From contig NZ_JAACKB010000319.1 in the NCBI RefSeq assembly GCF_010892395.1, forward strand, positions 1-6,679: 6,679 nt of DNA, given 5' to 3'. Positions within the stretch are counted from its first letter, which is position 1, and the number at the start of each line of letters is the position of its first letter. Below are positions 1-5,909 of the stretch, piece by piece. Made by a program: the position numbers and the translations under genes. A model generated the notes under the pieces. That model saw only the letters and a program-made list of their open reading frames with translations, was not told the origin of the DNA and did no database searches. The DNA is from Sulfurovum sp. bin170 (GTDB lineage: Bacteria > Campylobacterota > Campylobacteria > Campylobacterales > Sulfurovaceae).

Positions 1-392
1 AAGAGACCTATAATGATTATCTAATTTATATATTTGAGTACTATCATGATAAAAAAGTTTTATTTGTTCCTCATAGATTAGAAAAGATAGATAATGAGAT
101 TGCAAACTATATAGATGAGTCTGATAGGATAAATTTACTAATACCAGATGAATCTATAGAGTTATATTTTTTAAATAATCATATATATCCCAATGAAGTT
201 GCCTCTTTTATTACATCAGCATTATTTAATATACGCAAACTTTTTCCAGATACAGATACAAAAGCATTTAGAATTGATACAGAATTTTTAGATAAGTCTC
301 ATCGAAAAAATATAGAACTTATCTATAAATATTATCAAAATGAAGATGTAAGAATCATAGAGATGAAAGATATATTAAATGAAGAGAGTTGA
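1..392 (+). CDS. Glycosyltransferase, sialyltransferase-like, 3' end only (partial)
   Basis: This reading frame is open from base 3 and ends at TGA 390-392, giving the last 129 residues of a protein whose start lies left of the window. Visible landmarks are VPHRLE (an HP-type motif with Arg in place of Pro), then ELYFLNN, then a Ser/Thr motif SFITSAL followed by IRKLFP. The same landmarks occur in the same order and spacing in the next gene (residues 277-336 there), so the two are paralogues. The family is inferred from that paralogue: a GT-B-fold transferase resembling bacterial sialyltransferases (GT52/polysialyltransferase group). The donor and acceptor sugars cannot be told from this fragment. 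Its end overlaps the next start codon by 14 bp, which indicates one operon and translational coupling. The acidic D/E-D-G motif expected upstream is outside the window, so completeness of the active site cannot be judged. Confidence 0.8.
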   Translation, partial: ETYNDYLIYIFEYYHDKKVLFVPHRLEKIDNEIANYIDESDRINLLIPDESIELYFLNNHIYPNEVASFITSALFNIRKLFPDTDTKAFRIDTEFLDKSHRKNIELIYKYYQNEDVRIIEMKDILNEES

Positions 393-1548
393 AACAAAAT
401 TAATTATTAAGAGAAAAAAAGATTTTGATAAAGGTGAAAAGAATCTTTTTATGGTTAGTACACTGCTTCAACTTCTCTCTGCTGTTGAGGCACAGCGATA
501 TTTTAATGCTAAGAACTGCACACTAGTTTTACTCTTTTATGGGGATAAAAACCAAGATGAGACACATTTAAAAAGTAAACTTCACCTGTTTGATTATGAT
601 AAGTTAGTTATTTTGGATAAAGGAGATGCAAAAAGCTATATCAATTTAAATATTACCTTGATTAAGGAGCTTAGAAAAGAGCATTACCGTAGAGTTTTTG
701 TCGGTTTTTTTGGTGCCAATATGCGACGATTTATTGCCAATATTGGATATGAAGAGCTATTTTTAATAGATGATGGTGTCTATACTATATCAATTCATAA
801 TGAACTCTATAGCTCCAACACAGAAGGTTATAAAAAATATATTACTGCTTTTTCTGAAAAAGAGAGAAAAGGGAGACTGAAAAAACTAAAGTTTGCACTC
901 TATCATAATTTTAGAAAATCATATCTTCTGTTATATGGTTATAAGAATGATATGCGTAAGATGAAACTCAATTTTTTCACCATGTTTCAACTGCCTCAAT
1001 ATCAAGATGAGATTATCATAACCCATAAATTTGAGGCTTTAAGGGAGCAGTATAACTTAAGTAGTGATACCAATAAAGATGATACGATTTATTTTCTTGG
1101 TCAACCATTGGATAGAGTAATTGATATAAGTAGTGAACAGTATTTAAGATACTTAAAAACAATATTTGAAAAATATAAACAAGAAAACAAAAGCATCATC
1201 TATATTCCTCATAGAGCTGAAAATAAAAATTTACTTGATGAGATAGAAGTGATGGATGAATATAATCTACAGATATTAAAACCTGATATAGCATTTGAAC
1301 TGTATGTTTTAGATAATAGAATTAATATAACTCATATAGCATCATTTACATCAACAGCACTCTCTTCGATAAAAAAACTTTTCCCATCAGCAAAGGTAGA
1401 GGCATTTAAGTTCCCCATGGAGGGTGAAATCGGAAAAACTTCCTCTTTAATATACAGCTTGTTTGCAGATGAAGGTATAGCTGTTTATGAGTGGAATATG
1501 TGCTGTTTATATCAAACTAAAGATGAGGAGTCTCTGTGTCACCAATAA
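379..1548 (+). CDS. Glycosyltransferase, sialyltransferase-like (GT52/polysialyltransferase group)
   Basis: This 389-residue cytoplasmic protein is predicted to transfer an activated sugar, possibly a sialic-acid-type sugar, to a surface glycan. Seen: NLFMVSTLLQLLSAVEA (22-38), which matches the usual opening of this family; DDG (131-133) after a hydrophobic strand, fitting the D/E-D/E-G motif; YIPHRAE (275-281) at the HP-motif position but with Arg for Pro; and ASFTSTALSS (321-330) at the Ser/Thr motif. There is no signal peptide or membrane helix. The ATG at 379 leaves about 21 residues before the family start and has no strong ribosome binding site. It overlaps the upstream stop by 14 bp, so coupled translation is likely. 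An alternative start is Met25 (base 451), but it would remove the first residues of the fold. The last 16 residues hold three Cys (375, 376, 387), and this end overlaps the next gene. The fold call is fairly firm; the sialic-acid donor is inference, and another nucleotide sugar is possible. Confidence 0.8.
   Translation: MKRVETKLIIKRKKDFDKGEKNLFMVSTLLQLLSAVEAQRYFNAKNCTLVLLFYGDKNQDETHLKSKLHLFDYDKLVILDKGDAKSYINLNITLIKELRKEHYRRVFVGFFGANMRRFIANIGYEELFLIDDGVYTISIHNELYSSNTEGYKKYITAFSEKERKGRLKKLKFALYHNFRKSYLLLYGYKNDMRKMKLNFFTMFQLPQYQDEIIITHKFEALREQYNLSSDTNKDDTIYFLGQPLDRVIDISSEQYLRYLKTIFEKYKQENKSIIYIPHRAENKNLLDEIEVMDEYNLQILKPDIAFELYVLDNRINITHIASFTSTALSSIKKLFPSAKVEAFKFPMEGEIGKTSSLIYSLFADEGIAVYEWNMCCLYQTKDEESLCHQ
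1525..1530 (+). promoter_or_regulatory. Ribosome binding site for the KpsC-like gene
   Basis: GAGGAG lies 5 bases before a GTG codon at 1536, inside the 3' end of the preceding gene. This strong Shine-Dalgarno match decides in favour of the GTG start, which is otherwise not obvious because it overlaps the upstream gene by 13 bp. Confidence 0.75.
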
Positions 1549-2657
1549 CCTATCCCTCAAACCAAGGAAACCTCTACTTCTTCAACTTCTCCCCATGGCG
1601 AATGATGCAGATAGAGCCATTTTTCTATGCACCCAATAACCAAAAGTTTATCTGTAAATCGTTGGATGAAGCATTAGATAAAGGATTAGAGAGTCAATCA
1701 AATATCTTTATCTATGGAATCATAGAGTTCCCCGAGGTAGAAGCGTATGCCAAAGAGAACAGCATGACCATCTATCGCATAGAGGATGCCTTTATTCGTT
1801 CTGTCGCACTAGGGTCTGGATTTGCAAAACCATACTCAATGGGCATTGACTCTAGGGGTATCTACTTTGACCCACGAAAACCATCAGATTTGGAGTATCT
1901 ACTGGAAAATCATGATTTTTCAAATGAGCTACTAGAGAGAGCAAAAAAAGTTAGAGCAGAGGTGGTAGCCTCTAAGTTTTCCAAATATAACCATCTCGAA
2001 CACAGTGAAATAGAGATAGATAGAGCAAGGTATGACAAGGTGATACTGGTCATTGGACAAGTAGAAGATGATATGTCTATAAAGTTTGGGGCATTTGGCT
2101 TGAATAATAGTGATTTGCTACAGATGGTAAAAGAGAGAAATCCAAAAGCCTATATCATCTATAAACCTCACCCCGATGTGCTTTCAGGTAATAGAAAAGG
2201 GAGTATAGCTAAAGAGATTATAGAGAGTTGTACCAATGAGGTGCAGACCATGATAAGCATAGACTCCTGTATCGCGGTGAGTGATGAGGTGCATACTCTC
2301 ACATCAGGGGCAGGGTTTGATGCTTTGATTCGTGGGAAAAAAGTTTACACTTACGGTATGCCTTTCTATGCAGGATGGGGATTAACTACGGATTATCGCA
2401 GGTGTGAGAGAAGAACAGCTGTTCGTTCTCTTGATGAGTTGGTGGCTGCGACACTTATTCTCTTTCCACGATATATCTCTCCAAAAACAGGAGAGTTCTG
2501 TGAAGTGGAGCAGACACTTAGGGAGCTAAAAGAGGAGCAGAAGAGGTACTTTTCTGATAGATTTTATAGGTATAGAGTCAATTTCAAGGGATATATACTT
2601 CCAAGAGGGCGTAAGCTTATTCGTGCTATTTTGAAGCCATTCAGATTGAAAATTTGA
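1536..2657 (+). CDS. Single-module KpsC-like capsule polysaccharide protein (probable beta-Kdo-type transferase)
   Basis: This 373-residue protein belongs to the Capsule_synth (KpsC/KpsS) family. Known KpsC proteins add beta-Kdo residues to the lipid anchor of group 2 capsules and carry two tandem modules in roughly 670 residues; this one has a single module. Seen in order: an N-terminal NFSPWRMMQIEPFF segment (17-30); EDAFIRS (83-89), equivalent to the usual EDGFIRS but with Ala for Gly; DSRGIYFDPRKPSDLEYLL (105-123); GQVEDD (174-179); KPHPD (210-214), the HP motif; TSGAGFDAL (256-264); and GMPFYAGWGLT (274-284), a family hallmark. The C-terminus (about 349-373) is basic and could bind membrane. 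It starts at GTG with a good GAGGAG site and overlaps the upstream gene by 13 bp. Its sampled GC content (about 38-48%) is above that of the neighbours. Family membership is firm. Kdo as donor, and whether it caps a lipid anchor or decorates the glycan, are inference. Confidence 0.88.
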   Translation: MSPITYPSNQGNLYFFNFSPWRMMQIEPFFYAPNNQKFICKSLDEALDKGLESQSNIFIYGIIEFPEVEAYAKENSMTIYRIEDAFIRSVALGSGFAKPYSMGIDSRGIYFDPRKPSDLEYLLENHDFSNELLERAKKVRAEVVASKFSKYNHLEHSEIEIDRARYDKVILVIGQVEDDMSIKFGAFGLNNSDLLQMVKERNPKAYIIYKPHPDVLSGNRKGSIAKEIIESCTNEVQTMISIDSCIAVSDEVHTLTSGAGFDALIRGKKVYTYGMPFYAGWGLTTDYRRCERRTAVRSLDELVAATLILFPRYISPKTGEFCEVEQTLRELKEEQKRYFSDRFYRYRVNFKGYILPRGRKLIRAILKPFRLKI

Positions 2658-2664
2658 GATATTT
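2658..2664. other. 7-bp gap between convergent operons
   Basis: Only seven bases separate the TGA of the + strand block (2655-2657) from the TAA of the - strand block (2665-2667, read on the complement). There is no room for a dedicated terminator, so transcripts from the two sides probably overlap at their 3' ends. Confidence 0.9.
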
Positions 2665-3387
2665 TTAAAGCGTACTGTTTAAGATATTATTATATTTAAA
2701 TATCTTTTTATAAGAAGCTTGATTTAGGCTATTTTTTAAACTTTTGATATGTGTCATATGATGTGTATCTGAGCCAACAAAATCTACCATACCATTTTTA
2801 ATCAATCTTTCAACAATATTCTTAATATCATTATTATAGTACCCAGAGATTGAATTTAAATTAATCTGAAACAGAACATCTGTATTCTCTTTTAACTCTA
2901 TATATTTATCAAAGTCATGATGCCAATAGAGATAACGCTCAGGATGTGCCAAAATAGGTGTATAGCCTTTTAGTCTTATATCATAGATTAGATTATCAAT
3001 ATCATGTGGAGGTGTGAAATATGAAAATTCAAACAGTAAGTAGTTCTCTTTTCCAAAAGTTAAAAGCTCTTCTTTCTCTAAAAGTTCCTCAAAATACTCA
3101 TCTACATAATACTCTGCTGCCACTTCAATATCTATATCTATTCCCTGTTTAATCAACTCTCTTTTTAAAGCGTTATATCCCTCTAAGATTTTCATATGGC
3201 TATTGGGAAACATATCACTAATATGAGGAGTAGTAATAAGCTTTTTATATCCAATCTTTTGTAACGCTTTTATAAGCTCTATAGAGCTTTCCATATCTTT
3301 AGCACCATCATCAATTCCAGGAATCAGATGAGAGTGTATATCAATAGGGGTTAAAAGCCTGTTTTTTTTTGAGAAAAAGGAGAACAT
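2665..3387 (-). CDS. PHP-family protein-tyrosine phosphatase (CpsB/CapC/YwqE-like)
   Basis: This 240-residue cytoplasmic enzyme is predicted to remove phosphate from the tyrosines of the neighbouring autokinase. Known relatives (S. pneumoniae CpsB, B. subtilis YwqE) are metal-dependent, manganese-type phosphatases unrelated to the low-molecular-weight Wzb phosphatases. Seen: DIHSH (16-20) and DDG (26-28) at the start of the PHP fold; TPHIS (53-57); Glu92 in AAEYYVD; AHPERY (147-152); and GSDTHH (205-210). The expected metal ligands (His18, His20, His55, Glu92, His148, Asp207, His209) are therefore all present and the enzyme looks intact. Length is usual for the family. It has no signal peptide. 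Its ATG shares one base with the kinase stop (TAATG), so it is the last gene of a coupled three-gene operon. An unbroken A9 tract at codons 6-9 is a possible slippage site. Confidence 0.92.
   Translation of the reverse strand: MFSFFSKKNRLLTPIDIHSHLIPGIDDGAKDMESSIELIKALQKIGYKKLITTPHISDMFPNSHMKILEGYNALKRELIKQGIDIDIEVAAEYYVDEYFEELLEKEELLTFGKENYLLFEFSYFTPPHDIDNLIYDIRLKGYTPILAHPERYLYWHHDFDKYIELKENTDVLFQINLNSISGYYNNDIKNIVERLIKNGMVDFVGSDTHHMTHIKSLKNSLNQASYKKIFKYNNILNSTL
2681..2709 (+). terminator. Weak AT-rich hairpin with T-run, possible terminator of the + strand operon
   Basis: AAGATATT (2681-2688) and AATATCTT (2699-2706) form a perfect 8-bp inverted repeat around a 10-base loop. A T-run (2705-2709) overlaps and follows the right arm. 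It lies 24 bases past the + strand stop but inside the 3' end of the convergent phosphatase gene. The stem has only two G-C pairs, so it is weak and could be a chance product of AT-rich DNA. Confidence 0.25.
3362..3370 (-). repeat. Homopolymeric A9 tract near the phosphatase start
   Basis: Nine consecutive T on the + strand read as A9 in the coding strand, spanning codons 6-9 (Ser-Lys-Lys-Asn). It is the longest single-base run I noticed in the window. Gain or loss of one base would shift the frame within the first ten codons and abolish the phosphatase. Whether it varies is unknown. Confidence 0.85.
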
Positions 3388-5909
3388 TACTTACTCTTCT
3401 CTTCTCCATATCCATAGTCATAACCATAGCCATAACCATAGCCATATCCATAGCCATAGCCATAACCTCTATTTTTATATAACTTCACCCCATTAAGAAC
3501 AATACCTGATGATTTAATCTTTTTATCTATAACCATTTTATTAAAGTTTTTAAGATAACTCTTCTCTGCTACATCTGCTCTAACAGTTAAAAGTAGTATA
3601 TCAGTATGTTTTAAAATCATATTTGCATCAGTTACAGAACCAATTGGAGCTGTATCAAAGATAATATAGTCATAATCTCTCTCTAGCTCATCAATTACCT
3701 TTGCAAATTTTTTACTCATAAGAAGCTCTGAAGGGTTTGGAGGAATAGAACCTGCTGGAAAAAAGTCAAGATTATCATTAAGTTTTTGGATAATAGTCTC
3801 TAGTTCTATATCATTTGTCAAAAAATTACTCATTCCGATTTTATTACTTCTTTTTAACTCCTTATATAATCTTGGTTTTCTAAGATCCAAATCCATAATC
3901 AATACCTTTTTATCCGCTGCTGCAATAACCTCTGCTAAACCAGCTGCAATAGTAGTTTTTCCCTCTCCAGCAACTGTTGAAGAGACTAAAATCGTAGTAC
4001 ACTCTTTATCCTCAGAGATAACAAACTGTAAATTTGTACGAATATTTCTAAGTGCCTCTTTGAAAAATCTACTGTTATCTTTTAGTGGTAGAGTACCATA
4101 TATAGGCGCATCTGTTAGAGCCTCTATATCTTTTATCTCTCTTATCTTTGTATCTAAAAGTAGTCTCAATACAACATAAGCAACTCCTAATATAAGTCCT
4201 AATAGAAGCCCTGAAAGAACTATATTTCTCTTATTTGGTTTTATAGGAAATTTTGCTATATATGCATCTTCAATAATTTTAGTATTTGCTATAGTTGATG
4301 CTTTTGACATCTCTATCTCTATCTTTTTTTGTAATAAAAAAGTGTAAACATCTTCACTCAAAGAGAAGCTCTTTTGTAACTCTTGATTAATTAGTTTTTT
4401 TGCAGGAAGAGCTTTGAGAATAGATTTTTTGCCTCTTATATCACTTCTTAAGAGTCTAATTTTTGACTCTAAATTCCTCTTAACCATCAAAATATTAGTC
4501 AAGATTGTCGATTTTGCTATCTCCTTATCTCTCTGTAGCTTCTCAATATTTATTGCAATTTTTTCATGAATTCTATCTCTACTTTTATCAACAGTAGCCA
4601 TCTGCCCTACTACTTGAGGGTGTTCATTTGTAAAACCTACTAGTAGAGTTGATGCAGATATTTCTTCCTCCTTAAGCCTATTAATAAGTGCAATAAGTTG
4701 CATATCTGATGTAATAGATTTACTAATATCTTTTTGTTGAAATCTAAACTCTCTTAACTTCTCGTCACTACTTTTAAAACTTTCAATTAGAGACCCAATA
4801 GAAGATATATCAACACCTGTACTAGCTAAAGAGACAGTACTTAAGGTATTATTGGATTTTAAACTATATATGAAAGCTTCAATCTCTTGTAGTTGCATAG
4901 TTATATTATCTACAGATTCCTTTCTCTTATTAATTATCTCTGCCATACTAGAACTGTCTCCCATTGTAAAGTATGCGCTATTTTTCTGTTGATGTTTCTG
5001 TAGTTTACTACCTTTGGATTTTAGGTTCGATTTAACCTCTATAATTTGCCTATCTAAAAACTCCAGTGTCTGTTCTAGTTCAACTGTTTTATTTTTTAGG
5101 TCATAGTCAATAAAGCTTTTTGCTATCTCACTTATAACTCTTTTTGCTCGTATAGGAAGTCTGTCTTCATATGTGATTTTCATTATCTCATCAGATAGAG
5201 TCAGTATATTTATACTCTCTATAACTTTCTCAATTTGTGTACTTCTATCAAAGGTTTTAAAAAAATAACTTTTTTCTGTAAGAGAGCTAGATATTGAACT
5301 AGTAAAATCTGAAAAAGATAAAAACTTATGAATTTTGTTCTCCATTGAGTCAACAAAAAGGTCTACTCCTTCACTCTTTATTACTCTTAGGGTAAAGTGT
5401 ATGTTTTTTATCTCACTGTTATAGCTATGGACATAACTATAATCTATAGAATCAACCTTTAGTCTAAATCGATGTTTACTCAAAGGTATTATCTCAAAAA
5501 ATTCTCCATATAAATTTTCATTATGATAGAGGATATCTATCTTGTGATCTGTAAACTTCTCAACTTCAAATTTTTTAAAATCTTTTTTAATAAAATAGTC
5601 TCTCTTAATATTAACCTTATCAATCATTGTACTAATAAACTTTTTTGATTTAATAGTGAGCCTAGATAGCTTAAGTCGTTCATTCATTGTATTATCTAAC
5701 AGTGATATAGAAGAGGGAAGTACAGCTCTCATATTAGACTGCTCCTTAGTCTCTAGAGAGATGGTTGCACTAGCACTATATGTGTAGTCTAAAAAGTGAG
5801 CATATATCGCTACAGCAGATGCAAATAGTATAGTAATAGATAGAATTAAAAAAATATTTTTTCGTAAAACTAAAATAATACTCTGTATATCAAGTTGATT
5901 ATCCTCCAT
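3387..5909 (-). CDS. Polysaccharide co-polymerase and tyrosine autokinase fusion (Wzc-like BY-kinase)
   Basis: This 840-residue inner-membrane protein would set chain length and drive export with the outer-membrane lipoprotein encoded just upstream. Domains: cytoplasmic N-terminus; TM1 (about 17-38) opening a Wzz region; a large periplasmic part (about 39-562) with coiled-coil stretches near 270-350 and 440-500; a GNVR-type segment (about 505-560) ending in FPIKPNKRN; TM2 (about 563-585); and a cytoplasmic BY-kinase. Kinase motifs are complete: the ExxRxxR oligomer motif EALRNIR (618-624), Walker A AGEGKTT (647-653), Walker A' MDLDLRKP (672-679), PPNPSELL (723-730) and Walker B IIFDTAP (749-755). 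The tail is a Tyr cluster: Tyr811 and ten Tyr at 816-834 alternating mostly with Gly. It is longer than E. coli Wzc (about 720), the extra length being mainly periplasmic. The ATG shares a base with the upstream stop (TAATG). Autophosphorylation of the tail, reversed by the downstream phosphatase, is inferred from the family. Confidence 0.95.
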   Translation of the reverse strand: MEDNQLDIQSIILVLRKNIFLILSITILFASAVAIYAHFLDYTYSASATISLETKEQSNMRAVLPSSISLLDNTMNERLKLSRLTIKSKKFISTMIDKVNIKRDYFIKKDFKKFEVEKFTDHKIDILYHNENLYGEFFEIIPLSKHRFRLKVDSIDYSYVHSYNSEIKNIHFTLRVIKSEGVDLFVDSMENKIHKFLSFSDFTSSISSSLTEKSYFFKTFDRSTQIEKVIESINILTLSDEIMKITYEDRLPIRAKRVISEIAKSFIDYDLKNKTVELEQTLEFLDRQIIEVKSNLKSKGSKLQKHQQKNSAYFTMGDSSSMAEIINKRKESVDNITMQLQEIEAFIYSLKSNNTLSTVSLASTGVDISSIGSLIESFKSSDEKLREFRFQQKDISKSITSDMQLIALINRLKEEEISASTLLVGFTNEHPQVVGQMATVDKSRDRIHEKIAINIEKLQRDKEIAKSTILTNILMVKRNLESKIRLLRSDIRGKKSILKALPAKKLINQELQKSFSLSEDVYTFLLQKKIEIEMSKASTIANTKIIEDAYIAKFPIKPNKRNIVLSGLLLGLILGVAYVVLRLLLDTKIREIKDIEALTDAPIYGTLPLKDNSRFFKEALRNIRTNLQFVISEDKECTTILVSSTVAGEGKTTIAAGLAEVIAAADKKVLIMDLDLRKPRLYKELKRSNKIGMSNFLTNDIELETIIQKLNDNLDFFPAGSIPPNPSELLMSKKFAKVIDELERDYDYIIFDTAPIGSVTDANMILKHTDILLLTVRADVAEKSYLKNFNKMVIDKKIKSSGIVLNGVKLYKNRGYGYGYGYGYGYGYGYDYGYGEEKSK
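3405..3467 (-). repeat. Imperfect hexanucleotide repeat encoding the Gly-Tyr tail of the kinase
   Basis: The segment is ten 6-bp units plus 3 bp. On the coding strand it reads as a Gly codon followed by TAT: eight Gly-Tyr pairs, one Asp-Tyr, one Gly-Tyr and a closing Gly. Tyr is always TAT. The Gly codons vary among GGT, GGC and GGA, so units are similar but not identical. Because the unit is two codons long, copy-number change would alter the number of tyrosines without breaking the frame. The sequence EEKSK follows before the stop. Confidence 0.9.

Noticed and set aside
451..1548. Shorter form of the second glycosyltransferase starting at Met25
   Set aside because: It would cut off the first conserved residues of the fold, and the purine-rich stretch before it is poorly spaced. 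The overlap-coupled ATG at 379 fits better.
1500..1548. Possible zinc-binding Cys-rich tail of the second glycosyltransferase
   Set aside because: Three cysteines in 16 residues do not form a recognisable metal motif, and the region is constrained by overlap with the next gene's ribosome binding site and start.
2658..2692. Inverted repeat TTAAA/TTTAA just after the + strand stop as a terminator
   Set aside because: The arms are five A/T bases each with no T-run placed correctly, so this is well within chance.
3405..3467. Short regular repeats that could be mistaken for a CRISPR or regulatory array
   Set aside because: The 6-bp units are contiguous with no spacers and lie in frame in the kinase gene, encoding its tyrosine tail.
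5848..5862. A7 then T7 runs near the kinase start as a phase-variation site
   Set aside because: Runs of seven A or T are common by chance in DNA this AT-rich, and they simply encode the first membrane-helix region. The A9 tract in the phosphatase is the better candidate.
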